Of a DNA stretch of 64,000 bases, positions 50,380 to 62,075 are shown in pieces. Numbering within the stretch: position 1 is the stretch's first letter; the number at the start of each line of letters is the position of its first letter. This DNA comes from Ziziphus jujuba. Its lineage: Eukaryota; Streptophyta; Magnoliopsida; Rosales; Rhamnaceae. The translations under genes and the position numbers were made by a program. Location: the NCBI RefSeq assembly GCF_031755915.1, contig NC_083382.1, positions 12,535,001 through 12,599,000 on the forward strand, in the 5' to 3' direction. The notes below the pieces were generated by a model. That model had not been told where the DNA came from. It did not search any database and saw only the letters and a program-made list of their open reading frames with translations.

Positions 50380-51969
50380 ATATGTATGAATAAATGTTAA
50401 TTAATGGACTCGATTACAGTGGTTCAACTTGCTTTTGCAATCATAGCTTTTCTTTTCCATTATAGTTTTGTGATATGTCTATATTCTAAATTACTCTCTT
50501 TGTATGCTCCTTTTTATTTTTATTTTACTTTTTTAATTTTCCTTTCATTATGCATAAATTGGTTTCTTTGAGGTCTCGAATTTCAAGTTTAGGAATTATA
50601 CATAGTTTATGATGATATGCTCATTATATATCATCCATTGATTGTTAAAGATCATGCAGGAAGGAAAAAATGGGAATGCTTTGTGGCTAGCTTGTAGGTG
50701 TTTGTGATATATGAGTGAGATTCTACTTCACCTTGTTAGGTTGAGAAAAAGTTAGTGTCTACCAAAGTAGAATGGTAGATGAACTAGTTTGTGGCTACAA
50801 ATGTATACTTTTATTTACTTTTGTTTACAATCATACCAAGGTGTCAATCTTTGGGCTTGTTGTTTCCATTTTTTTATTTTCAAACAAAGTTCTTGTATTC
50901 ACTATTTTTAAAATTATGCAGCTTTTACCAACTCCAACCCTTTCATCATGGTCATGGAATACGTGGACAACAACATGACTTTGGAGGAATATGCAATGTT
51001 GGTAGACTAAATAAGTACAAGGTATATTAAACGGTAATTATGAAAATCTTTAGCCATATATATGCACAGAGATTGTAGGTAAATTCGTTAGTAGTTGCAT
51101 ATTGTGTAAATCTTTTCTGCTATCTGTTTAAGCAATTGTACTACCTTATTGCTACTTCTTAGATATGTTTATTCTACCTTTCCATTTCCTTATCTGTTCA
51201 TTTTTTTTACTCAAATTTCAATCAAAATTATTTTATAGGTATCATGCCAAGACCTTGGAAAATGCCTAATTAAAAGACTGTTATGGTAATACTACTAAAA
51301 GTTAATCTGCTCTTTGATCCTGTGAAGACAATATATTCTTTCTTATTTGATTTCTGAGAAACCCATTGAAGTAATTTATCCCTCACTTATGAATTTAAGA
51401 AAAAAATTTCATTTTGTTATTAATTAATTAGCGTTGAATAAGGTTATAATTTTTAGCCATATTCTTATAGTTTTGTCTATAAAATTAACATTTCAATAGG
51501 CAGGATCCAATAATTTAATAGAACTTAACCTCTTTTTCTCAAAATTATGTTCTTCAATCAAGCTATTATTAATTTTTAAGTCCTATATGCAAATTGTACA
51601 TGCATTTGCATACTATAATCTTTTTCTAATTTTCGAGGTGCTTTCTATCTAATATATAATTGATAAGTAGCTTGATTATTCTCATGGTTGTTTGGAATCA
51701 GAATGAATAGTTTGTATTTTAATCAAAGTCTCACAACGTTTTTCTTTTTTCTTTTTTCTTTTTTTATAAATTCTTAAATTAAGTTAATTTATTATTAAGA
51801 AGTGCACATTTCAAATTATTACATCATGGTGATCTAAAACCATTTTAACTAACTATTTCTAATTAATAATAAACTGTTACTCTAATTTTAGACTAAGGCA
51901 CGTGCACATGGCCAAATCTAAACAAAATTATTATCGCATATTATTCTATATATATCTTTATGATTTTTT
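49800..51969. other. AT-rich spacer, possible decayed intron or gene DNA
   Basis: No exon I can assign. A compound microsatellite (AT)n(GT)n lies at 50339-50382. A short open stretch near 50928-51010 (NPFIMVMEYVDNNMTLEEYA) is not recognised and has no support as a gene. Confidence 0.5.
50339..50382. repeat. Compound (AT)n(GT)n microsatellite
   Basis: About ten AT units run into about ten GT units. Confidence 0.9.
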
Positions 51970-53115
51970 TTAGGTCAAATTTAGTAGAAAAAGAAGAGGC
52001 GATGATTTTCTTTCTATTACCAACACAATATCCAGCAGAACAATCACCACTCAAAAATTGCAATTCCAACTGTAACAACTTATCAACAAAACCGAAAATA
52101 AATTTCAAGTTTTAGATTTATGCAATATGTTCTCAAAATTCTTTTTTCTTTTTTTTTTGAATATATGAATGCAACTAATTAAGATTAAAATAACAAGTAA
52201 TAATCAACAATAAACCAAATTACTAAGAACTAATATGCGAAACCAACCAACAAACGAGAAAGCAAAAATTCGGCTAAGACAACAAATCCTAATTCGGTAG
52301 GAATTTTTTTTTTCTAAAATGTAGAACGTGTATGAGAAATAAACAACCTTAACCTAATGTTAAAATTGTAGAATAACACAAAATAAAACAAAGTAAATAA
52401 TATAGATCAAACCTGAATAAAATTCAGCTTTGATACCAAATGATATGAACCTAGCTCGACTTGCTCCTAATTCTGTATTATATTAGTCCGAATCGAAATT
52501 ACGTTCAAATTTTAATGGTTACCTTGACCCCTAATCAACTTTGATTAGAAACCTTAGTATATCAAAGACGCCGCAATAGGGTATAGATTGTCCTATTGAC
52601 AAGTTAAGCTAAAACACTCGATTTCTATTCGATGTTTTAGGTGTTCAAAGAGAACAAAAAGAATTTTTTTTCACAAGTAATTTTCTGTATGAATAATTAT
52701 CTGAATATTATTGAGAAAATAAGCCTTTAAATAGGCTAGAGTTACAAAACAAAAACCCTAAATCTACTAGGTAAAATCGGCCAATGAATGATGATGTGGC
52801 CAAATTCTCTTACTTTCCTAATCTAATTTGGATTAATTAATTCATTTTGGAATAAGGATTAATTAATTTACAATCAAAATAATAAAACATCGAACTTCCT
52901 AAATTAATTTTTCTAGCAAATAATTAAATAAAGACCAAAATAAAAAGACTACTTCCTAAAACAAAAGTCAAATTACAGATTAGAAAACTAATTGAGTAGA
53001 TTGCCAAGCAAGCTGTCTTTGTTTAATCACCAGCTAGTTTAGGCTCCAAATCAGCTCTAATATGGCATCTAGATAAAGATCCTATTTCTGTTTCGTCTGA
53101 AACGTTGGCACAAAT
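51970..53115 (-). mobile_element. Truncated Ty3/gypsy element, second family (leader + partial 5' LTR)
   Basis: On minus it has a partial LTR (about 53115-52441) ending in GGTTCATATCA, then a primer-binding site TGGTATCAAAGC (52437-52428, one change from the iMet consensus), then untranslated leader homologous to 60577-61000. The LTR lacks its start and abuts plastid DNA near 53115. No coding part remains. Confidence 0.75.
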
Positions 53116-53749
53116 CTAAGCTACAAAAAACTTATGATGATCCAATGAAAAAGAAAGGACAAAAAAATGATTTCTGTTTTTTAATAGTTTGGGGAATGGA
53201 AACTGAACTACCTTTTGGCCTGACATCTGATTTCCATATAAAGGGCACGATGAGTATAAATACCCTCTCTAACTTCTATTCTGATGGATTGAATCAATCG
53301 GAACAAATGGAGCCATCTTTTTATCTTTCTGCCATTCAAAAAGTATGGTAGGCTAACCTATATTTATATCGGTTAATGAAAGAGCCCAATACATAAGAAT
53401 GCATGTTGGGTCTTTGAAACAGTACAAATCATTTTGATATAATAATTTTGATTTGTTAGAAATTATTCCGGTGAATGTATTCCTTTTGACTCACGGAATA
53501 GTGACATGAACTAAATGTCCTGTCCAAGCTAAGGAACTTACTCCGAATAGTCCTGATAAATGATGATTGAGGCACGATTCGGCATTTTTAAACCATGAAA
53601 AGCTCGGTGTCCATTTTGGTTATAGGTGTAACCAAACCAGCTATTAAAGATATGGCAGAAAGAAATAATAGAAAAAGAGCTCCATTATCAAGATCTCTAT
53701 TAGTACGTAAACCGATTGTATACCACCACTGATAAACACCAGAATAAGC

Positions 53750-53754
53750 GATAT
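53750..53754. repeat. Target-site duplication GATAT, left
   Basis: Matches 56804-56808; psaB reads through once one copy is removed. Confidence 0.93.
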
Positions 53755-56700
53755 TGTAACATCCCGTCCCGAACCATGTCGGAAATTTTTGCACGTTGAC
53801 CAAGGTTGACCGTTGACCATTGACCAAGGGGTCAAAAGTTGACTTTTTGACCCGGTTGGAATTCTAGGTTGACTAAGGTACCGTTACGAAGTACACGTTG
53901 GCACGAGTTCGTAGACTGGTAGCACGTTGAAAATGGAGCTACGGTTTGAAAGTTATTAGCAAAACAAGTTGAGGTCCAAACTATCCAAGGGGTGCCGGAG
54001 TTGACCTTTTATTCATGCAAGGTGGAGCTTTGACTCATGCATGGTTGTGAAGTGCTTGTCGATACGAGTCCGTAGACTAGCGGCACGTCTGATTTGGACA
54101 TGTGGTTTGAAAGTTATGGACCTGTAAAGTTTTTCAAATACTGTATTATTGTAATATTATTTTTAAAACACGTAATGATGTGCCACGTGTGACTTAATGA
54201 AGGTGACCATGTGTCACCATGTTGAGAAGCCACATGTCAACCATGTTTAAAATCAAATTATTTTTATTATTATTTTAAATAATAATATTATTATTAATAT
54301 TATTTAATTAAATTGAATTTATTTCTTTTATTTTTCTTTTTCTTTTTCTTTTCTTTTCCCCACGTGGGAAAACACCTTTTTCTTTCTTTTTTTTCTTTTT
54401 TCTTTTCCCTTCCTTTCCTTCTTCTTCCCCGAGCCGAGAGACAAAAACACGCAGAAATTTTTTTCTCCCTTTCTCTCTCCTTTGACCCTCTCCCTCTCTC
54501 TGTTTGACCGGATTTCAGTTGTCGGAATGCCACACGCGCCGGCCACCGGGGAAGCCCACCTCGCCGCGATCTCGACCCCCAAATTTCCCGGCCTGTCGCC
54601 ACCGGACGCGCCCAGATCGGGCCGGCGAAGCCGGCGGCGGCCGGTTATGTTTTTCCGGCGATTCTTGCCGTTTCCGACCAACCCAGCCCGTCCCATACCT
54701 CTATCCCACTATTTTCGACCCCTTTGAGTCCATTTCCGGGGTTAGATTGCCCAAAATCCCCACCGTTTGAAAGATCCCTCAAGTTGAAAACCGGCCGAAG
54801 CTTCCCGACCAAATTCCGGCCACCTCCGGCGGAATTGGGGTCGATGGAGACTGGATTTGTAATCCTCGTCGCTCAAGCTTTGATTCGGTATATTATTCGC
54901 CTATTTTGGATAACGTTTGCGTTTAAGCCCCCCGGGTACCGGGTATTATTTACCCGATTAAAATATTAATTTATTTGATTGTCTATGAATTTTTTTCTAG
55001 GAGCACTGGTGAGTCGTAGAATTGATCCCGTGGTGGATCGTGGTTTAATTGCGTGCTCCAGGTGAGTGACCCACCTTTAAAAATATTTTTGGGGTAATTA
55101 ATTGTATTTATGTGGTATTAATTTGATATCTATAATTTGTGCTCATGTGGTGTATTTTAAATATAATCGGGAAAAATATTATTTTATATATATATTTACC
55201 CATTGGTGCTAAATGAAATTTTGGGTCATTAGAAATTCCCGATTATTATTATATTGTGATTAAACGGTATTTATTACACATGAGCAAGTATTTTCAGTAA
55301 TTGATTGTGTCTGGATTTTATATCATTTTTGGGCAATTAATTATGTTTAATTGGTATTTAAATTGGTATTTAATTTATGCTCATGTGGTACAATTTAGTT
55401 ATGGTTTTATTGTGGTTTAATTTATTTATTGTGCATGAGCAAAGTGTATTTCGGTAGTATTTGTACGTGGTTTCAAATATGATTTTTCGGGCATAATTGG
55501 GTTAAATATTTTATGAAAATATTTGTTTAAATTTATAAATTATGCCCGCGGTATTTTTATGGTTGCATTTCGTATTTCGAGAAAATTGTGGTTTGTTGTT
55601 ATCGCTGTTTCGTACCGGTTTGGTTAAATAAAATATGTGGGATGGTAAGTGTGATAATTTAATATATTTGCCACGGTAATTTTGGAAAACGGTACGGTTA
55701 GTTAATAATGTTTATTTTTAGACGCACTCATACAGTATTGGTGTTCTGGTGTATATTGTATGGACACGTGGTAGCGTGCGGTTATTATTTCTCCCGTGGT
55801 TGCCATTGGACTGGGCATGCAAGTTTGATATTGGCCACAGCCTCCCCTCCCTTGGCTGGGAGATGGTTTTAGCAGCGGTACTGTCGAGACGCCGAAGTAC
55901 CGTTGCAGGTTTCTCTCTTTAACCTCCCCGCCAGTCGGTACTCGGGACGCTGGGTATCGGAGGGCATCACCGGTATATGGTGTGGTGCGTCAGGTGTAAA
56001 TTGCAAATAATATTTTAAACCCCAAAGGTGTTTTAAAATTATTTATTATAATTTATTGCAGTTTATTTATATTTGGGGTATTTATTTATTTATTCATTTA
56101 TTTATTTGTTGTTTATTAAATTATTTGGTTCATTGGTTTTCGGGAAGTACGAATATCGGGTTTTGTAAAAATGTTTTAAAAGGGGAACATTTCCAATGGA
56201 GTGAATAGTGAGGGTTTTGAGAGAAAGCATTACTTCAATTGTTTATTTATTTATTTATTTAATTGTTCGGTACTGGTTAATTAAATTCCTTTATTTTTAT
56301 ATTATTAATATTAAAGGTGTACAGTAGATAGGGTCACTCACTGAGATGATTAGCATTTCACACTCTTAAATTCCGTTCCCCTAGGTCCAGGTTGGAGACG
56401 TTGATTGTCCGGGGCGAGCCTAACGTCTCAGTTCGTTGCCGAAGTCCAAGAAGTATTTCTTCCCTTTTTCCTCTCTATCTTGTATTGCTTTTTATCTGTC
56501 ATGGTATTAATTCCACATTTATTGTATAATGCTCTGTATACTGTATTGGACGTGTAGTTGTTCTTTATGCACTGATTTACTGTATTTATTTTGAAGTGCT
56601 GAAATTTGTGGAACCAACTTGTAGCATTGTGGGAGCAATAAGGGGATGTTTTTAGAAGTGTGTTTTCAGTGCAGGTAATTTTTGGTTAGTCCTACCCTTA

Positions 56701-56803
56701 GGGGAGGTGCTGCCGGATTTTCCGTTGGAAGGTTCGGTGGTATTTCCCTGTGATCAGGGCTTGTCTAGGGTTCCGGGGAAAGAATTCTGGATGGGTCCTG
56801 ACA
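53755..56803 (+). mobile_element. Solo LTR, first family, in psaB pseudogene (3049 bp)
   Basis: Starts TGTAACATCCCGTCCCG, ends GGGTCCTGACA, and is flanked by GATAT. In its sense direction it has a W-box cluster (53795-53850), CACGTG boxes, CT-rich tract (54400-54500), candidate intron (54859-55000), 61-nt mini-exon (55001-55061, donor GTGAGT), GC island (55740-55990) and stem-loop (near 56340, one arm mismatch). Confidence 0.95.
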
Positions 56804-56808
56804 GATAT
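56804..56808. repeat. Target-site duplication GATAT, right
   Basis: Matches 53750-53754. Confidence 0.93.
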
Positions 56809-57173
56809 TCACTGGCCCAAGGGCACCCCCTCGAGTAAAAGCTTCCATAGCCGGTTGACCAAAATGAGGATCCCAAATTGCATGAGCAATAGGTTTTACC
56901 TGTAAAGGGTCCTGTACACATGCCTTAAAGTTTCCTTGCCAAGCTACATGAAACAGATTTCCAGAAGTCCACAGAAAAATTATTGCTAATTGCCCAAAAT
57001 GGGAAGCAAAAATATTCTGATAAAGACGTTCCTCAGTAATATCATCATGACTTTTGAAGTCATGTGCGGTAGCAATACCAAACGAAATACAATGAGTAGT
57101 GGGGTCTTGAGATAAGGTTTGGCTAAACCTTGGAAATCTTAATGCCATAATGCCTTTCAAATCCTCCTAGCCA

Positions 57174-57312
57174 TTATCCTACTGCAATAATTCTTGCTAA
57201 GAAAAACACCTATGTTGGGGCAATTCCATCCAGAAGGTAATGGGTTACTCCTACAGCACGTCCTTGAACAATGCTCAAGGCTCTAGGCTGAGTAGCAGGA
57301 GCAACTTTTAAT
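57174..57312 (-). pseudogene. psaA: psaA 3' end (photosystem I P700 apoprotein A1)
   Basis: Minus translation gives [27 protein letters not shown], then an internal stop, then FFLARIIAVG and the normal stop, the C-terminus of PsaA. It ends 25 bp before the psaB start codon, as in plastid genomes where psaA and psaB are adjacent and cotranscribed. Only ~46 residues of ~750 remain; homology stops at 57312. Confidence 0.9.
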
Positions 57313-57384
57313 ACTAAAAATTTTATTAGCATTCTCAATAATTCTTCTCTGAATCATATCTTTTTAGGTATCATTGATATTCGA

Positions 57385-57690
57385 AATATTAATGCACAAT
57401 TTTTTCAGGAATCAACAAAAAAAATTCTTAATAAATATATTTACAATGATAAAGATATTTCTAATTCTAATAATGAAACAAATCAAAAAAGAATTTATAA
57501 AAAAATAAAAGTCTAATTCACTTTATTTCGACTATAAAAAAGTCCATTTCTACTATTTCAGGAATCAACAAAAAAATTCTTAATAAATATATCTACAATG
57601 ATAAAGATATTTTTAATTCTAATAATGAAACAAATCAAAAAAGAATTTACAAAAAACATAAAAGTCTAATTCACTTTATTTCGACTATAA
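57385..57690. repeat. ~150 bp tandem duplication in the plastid insert
   Basis: A unit starting TTCAGGAATCAACAAA and ending TCGACTATAAAAAAGT occurs twice in a row (from ~57408 and ~57561) with a few differences. A third copy lies inverted at about 58975-59130. The Asn/Lys-rich reading suggests a plastid ORF such as ycf1, but I could not assign it. Confidence 0.7.
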
Positions 57691-57695
57691 AAAAG
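57691..57695. repeat. Target-site duplication AAAAG, left
   Basis: Matches 58828-58832. Confidence 0.8.
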
Positions 57696-58827
57696 TGATA
57701 TGAACCTAGGACGACCTGCTCCTAAACCCGTATTATATTAGCTCGGATCTCAATTAAGTTCAAGTTCTAATGGAATGGACCTCAACCCCTAACCAACCTG
57801 TGGTTAAAAACCTTGGTATAATGTAGACGCCACAATAGGGGATGGAAAACCTATTGATAAGTCAAGCTAAAACAACCAATTCTCTAATGGTGTTTTAGGT
57901 GTTCTCAAAGAACAAAGAGATAATTAATCTCACAAGTATTTTCTTAATCAAATCAAAGTTGTCTTCTTATTGAAAAATAAGCCTTTAAATAGGCTACAAA
58001 GCCATGAAATAAAACCCTAAAAACAAAGGGAAAACCGGCCATACATAGTAGTTTCCTATGGTGGCCGAAATTCTCACTCCTTTCCTAATCTAATTTGGAT
58101 TAATTAATTCCTTTATTTTAAATTAGGAATTAATTAATTTACAATGAAAATAATAAAATAATAACTTTCCTAAACTTATTGTTTCAGAAAATAAATAAAT
58201 AAAAACTATAAAGTAATGGTAATTTCCTAAAACAAAAAGTAGAATCAAATTAGGAAACTATAATACTAGCTTTTTGACTAAGTTGACTTTGACCAATCTT
58301 TGACCAAATTGAGCTCCAAATCAGCTTAATATGCTTTGTAGGATGCCAAATAAGCTGAATATGAAGTTCCACACGTTGCCCATGCTTGGAAGAGGAAGAA
58401 AAAGTCAACTCAGCAAAATACAGTAAAGCCAGCACAAAATACAGTAAAAAACAGGCCAAATTTGAAGCTGTCCTTACAACCCCTTTTTGAATTCCTTTGA
58501 AGTTGGCTTGACTTGATTCTATATCCTCTTAGAAATATGTATTTAATCCATAAAGAGTTGGAACCATTTCATGCTGCCGTTGTCCATATTTGCACCAAAA
58601 CTGCTACCCGGGTCCGTATCGGCTTCCACCATTTGGATGCTTAGAATAGGCTTTGTATCTTCAAGTATGGACAAGCTCTGTTGAGATTGATTACCCCCTG
58701 TATAAATATTTTCAGTTTGTCCTTAAATCTCTTAATTTGAGCTCTTGTGATTGGCCTAGTCTTCATCCGTGTCGGGTCAGCACCCCAGTGGGTTATCGGT
58801 TGAGCGGACTCGGGCGGAATCACATCA
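57696..58827 (-). mobile_element. Solo LTR, second family (1132 bp)
   Basis: On plus it starts TGATATGAACCTAGG and ends GGAATCACATCA, the reverse of the LTR at 59472-60574, and is flanked by AAAAG. The host repeat unit reads on across the insertion (ATAAAAAAG then TCCCTTTCTACT), which confirms the boundaries. Confidence 0.9.
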
Positions 58828-58832
58828 AAAAG
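58828..58832. repeat. Target-site duplication AAAAG, right
   Basis: Matches 57691-57695. Confidence 0.8.
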
Positions 58833-58845
58833 TCCCTTTCTACTA

Positions 58846-59138
58846 TTAGTAATAAAAGCATACAGAATTTTTTTTTTACTTATTTTACGTGTCACAAGCA
58901 TATGTATTTTACAAATTATCACAACCCTCAGCCGTTAACTTATACTTGTATTTTTACTACTTTTATTACTAATAGTAGAAAAGGATTTTTTTATAGTCGA
59001 AATAAAGTGAATTAGACTTTTATTTTTTTTATAAATTCTTTTTTGATTTATTTCATTATTAGAATTAGAAATATCTTCATCATTGTAAATATATTTATTA
59101 AGAATTTTTTTTGTTGATTCCTGAAAAATTGTGCATTA
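58846..59138. repeat. Inverted duplication in the plastid insert
   Basis: TTCTACTATTAGTAATAAAAG at 58847 faces its reverse complement at 58963, with ~95 bp between. The right arm continues (to ~59135) as an inverted copy of the 57408-57690 unit. This makes a long palindrome-like structure, broken only by the solo LTR. Confidence 0.7.
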
Positions 59139-59471
59139 ATATTCCGAAATTCGCTCAAAAAATAACCTAGAAGATGTTAATCGTAAATGAGAAGATCGGT
59201 TATAGAGAAAAATTAAGATGGATTCGTATTCATAAACATGAGAATTATATAGGAACAAGAAAAATCTTGAATTACTTTTCAAAAAAAAAAAGAAATAGAT
59301 TTTTTTGGGGTAATAAAACTATTCCAATTATAATACTATGAAGAAAAAGATGTAACGAATACAAAGAAGAGGCATCTTTTGACCCAATAGCCAAGGGTTT
59401 GAATCAAGATCTCCAGATGAATGGGGTAGGGTATTCGTACATCTGATACATAATTTAAATGTGGAAATTTA
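59139..59471 (-). pseudogene. matK: matK fragment (plastid intron maturase)
   Basis: Minus translation, with frame changes and stops, gives [35 protein letters not shown]-like and LVPI pieces, [18 protein letters not shown] and FFERIS, the N-terminal half of plastid MatK, which helps splice plastid group II introns. Only ~110 residues of ~500 are present. The high-coordinate side is cut by the LTR starting at 59472; the low side joins the inverted repeat. Confidence 0.85.
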
Positions 59472-60574
59472 TGATAAGAATCCGCCCGTGCCCACACAAC
59501 CAACAACTCGCTAGGGTGCCAACCCGATACGAACGAAGACCGAACCGATCACTAAGGCTCAAACTAAGAGATTTAAAGACAACCTGGCTACTATTATACA
59601 GGGAGTAATTAATTCTCAGAAGGAATTGTCAATACCCGAAGATACAAGACCCGTTTTAAGCATCCAAGTGGTAGAGGCCGATACAGACCAGGATAGCTGT
59701 TTTAGTACAAATATGGACTCCAACACCTTATGGGATCAATGAATATCTCTAAGAGGTCATAGAATCAAGATAAGGTAGAAGCTAAAGCATCCAAATAGGA
59801 GGTGTATGCATAGAAGGGAGTTTGGCTGATTTTACTGTACTTTGTTGCTGGCTTTACTGTATGTTGCTGAATCGACATTTGCTCTTTGTTCCAATCAAGC
59901 GTAATGTGTGGGGCTCAATGATAATCCTATTTGGCATCCTAAAAGGCATATGGAAGCTGATTTAGTGCTTAAATTAGTCAAAGATAGCTTAGTCAAAAAG
60001 ATAGTTATTTAGTTTCCTAATTTATTTTTGACTTTTTGTTTTAGGAAATTAGTTCTGTTTGGTTTTTATTTATTTATTTGCTAGAAAAATCAACTTAGGA
60101 GAGTTATTATTTTATTATTTTCATTGTAAATTAATTAATTCCTAATTCAAAATAAAGGCATTAATTAATCAATATTAGATTAGAAAAGGAGAGAGAAAAT
60201 TTAGCCAACTTAGGTTTCCTATTCTATAGGGCTTGTTTTGTCCTAGTTTTTTAAGGTTTATTGTTTTATAACTCTATCCTATTTAAGGGATTAATTTTGA
60301 GGAAGAACACACCTTCAATATTATTTAGAAAATTAATTGTGACATAGAATTCTCTTTGTTCTCTTTGAACACCTAAAACACCATTAGAGAGTGAGTGTTT
60401 TAGTTTTGACTTATCAATAAGACTTCCATAACCTATTGTGGCGTCTTCATTATACCAAGGTTTCTAATCATAGGTTGGTTAGGGGTTAAGGTTTTTCCAT
60501 AAAAATTTGAACTTAATTGAGATCCGAGTTAATATAATACGGGTTTAGGCGCGAGTCGATCTAGGTTCATATCA
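59472..60574 (+). repeat. 5' LTR, second family (1103 bp)
   Basis: Starts TGATAAGAATCCGCCCG and ends CTAGGTTCATATCA; aligns along its length with the reverse complement of 57696-58827. Confidence 0.88.
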
Positions 60575-60576
60575 TT

Positions 60577-60587
60577 TGGTATCAGAG
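60577..60587 (+). other. Primer-binding site, initiator-Met tRNA
   Basis: TGGTATCAGAG, two bases after the LTR. Confidence 0.9.
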
Positions 60588-61716
60588 ATGAATTTTGTTT
60601 AGGTTTGATCTATCTTTATTTACTTTATTTTTTTTTATGTTATTCTACAATTTTAACATTAGGTTAAGGTTTTTTCATACTCCTACACATTCTGCATCTT
60701 AAAAGAAAAGAAAAACTCATTCCTAGTTGAATTAGGTTTTCCTAATTTTACCGTATTTTTTATTTCCTAGTTTGTTAGCTGTTTTTCATCCTTGTTCTTA
60801 GTAATTTAGTTTATTGTTGAATTTTCTTTGCTGTTTTTAATCTTAAATATTTGCATTCATATATTCAAAAAAAAAAAGTGAGTTTGCGGCAACAAATACA
60901 AAATTCATAAATTTTGCAAACTTTGTATTGAGTGGCCTCAGGTTTGTAGTTGTTTGGTGTTGGAATTGCAATTTAGTTTATAATTCTTGCTACTGAAGAT
61001 GAGATTATATTTTTGAGTAAAAAAAAAAAAAACAAAGAAGAAGAAAAGCCAAATAAAAAAAAGAAGGCTGGTTTTGTTGAATTTGGTGTTGAAATATGTT
61101 TGCTAGAAATTTCTTTGAACTGCTAAGTTGTTGACTATTTATTCAATATTTGGAGTTTCTGGAGATTTATTTTTGCTGCTAGATTTTTGAATTTTGGATG
61201 CTAAATTAGTTGGATTAAAAATTAGTTAAACGATTTGATACAAAAACTTGAATTACAAAGAACAACCAACAACCATCATATATTTTTGTTCAAATTGATT
61301 CTTGTTCGTGTTTGAATTATTTCCTTATATTTTATCCTTGAATTATTGGTTCATTCATATTCTTGTTAGCTTTTATTTCGTTCCAAAAATTTGTTTGTTG
61401 ATTTACCTTGTTTTTACTTAGAAAAGTCGAGAACGAGGTTTTATTAATTCACTCAGTATTGTTTACTTTATGCTACTGTTTTGTTGATAAGTTTAATTAA
61501 AATATACTTATGATCTAATTGCTTTTTAGTGGGTGTTTTAATTAAAACTTTGAGATAATTCTTTAAGTGCAAAAAAGCAAGAGTGTGTGAGCTTAAAAGA
61601 GGGTCAAAAGCCGAAAATAGTGTGCAAACACGAGTGTTGAGACCTTGTTTGAGTGAAACACGTAAGGAAGTGATTTCAGTGATGTTCTATTTTATTTTTG
61701 TGTTATTCATACTAAC
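60588..61716 (+). other. Long AT-rich leader of second-family element
   Basis: More than 1.1 kb between primer-binding site and gag ATG, with A- and T-runs and no ORF. The first part is shared with 51970-52427. Confidence 0.7.
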
Positions 61717-62070
61717 ATGGCAAATTCATGGGTGAGAAGAGGAGATCCACCAGTAAGAATTAATGAAGAAGAATCCGTAGGATTCAAAGGTGATTCCCGA
61801 GCTACGGGGAGTGGAGATGAGCACATGGACATAAGGGCGATCTTGGAGCAATTACAACATATGAATGCTCGATTTGATCACATACATCAAAGGATTAACA
61901 GGTTAGAAACATCACAAGGAGGGCCAAATACAAGATTCGATGCTCATGGAGGCTGAGATCGAGGTCGAGGAGGCCGAGGGTGACTTAGAGAAAAATTTGG
62001 GGAAGGCAATTTTGGAGATGACTTGGATGAGGGGTTTGATGAAATTTTTGAACCTCAAGGAAGACCAATC

Positions 62071-62075
62071 CATGG
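62071..62075. repeat. Target duplication CATGG, left
   Basis: Pairs with CGTGG at 63212-63216, four of five. Confidence 0.65.

Larger units (their letters stand above)
53470..57148 (-). pseudogene. psaB: psaB 5' part (photosystem I P700 apoprotein A2), split by solo LTR
   Basis: Translation from 57148 starts [10 protein letters not shown] and runs through [27 protein letters not shown] and [12 protein letters not shown] to GGALGPVNI at the LTR edge (56804). It resumes at 53754 with [17 protein letters not shown] and [14 protein letters not shown], shifts frame, then continues through [30 protein letters not shown] to a stop near 53500. That is roughly the first 200 of the ~734 residues of PsaB, a chlorophyll-binding core subunit of photosystem I. 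It is non-functional: a 3049 bp LTR insertion, frameshifts, stops and loss of most of the protein. Several substitutions are C-to-T type, as expected for methylated nuclear copies. Confidence 0.92.
53120..59471 (-). other. Nuclear plastid DNA insertion (NUPT), rearranged and interrupted
   Basis: Pieces of plastid psaB, psaA and matK, all decoded on minus, plus stretches I could not place (53120-53470, 57313-57690, 58833-59138). psaA and psaB keep their plastid spacing of ~25 bp, which shows a DNA-level transfer. matK is not next to psaA in plastid genomes, so the insert is a mosaic or was rearranged later. Stops and frameshifts show decay. Two solo LTRs interrupt it and two further retroelements bound it. 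Confidence 0.85.

Noticed and set aside
50928..51010. Short open stretch NPFIMVMEYVDNNMTLEEYA as an exon
   Set aside because: No family recognised, no clear flanking splice sites, short length.
54300..54770. Several ORFs of 64-122 codons in the solo LTR
   Set aside because: CT-rich and GC-rich LTR leader again; overlapping frames, no domain.
57313..57690. Firm assignment of the Asn/Lys-rich unit to plastid ycf1
   Set aside because: Composition fits but I could not match specific motifs; left unassigned.
58653..59015. 120-codon plus-strand ORF
   Set aside because: It spans the edge of a solo LTR into duplicated plastid DNA, so it is a chance join.
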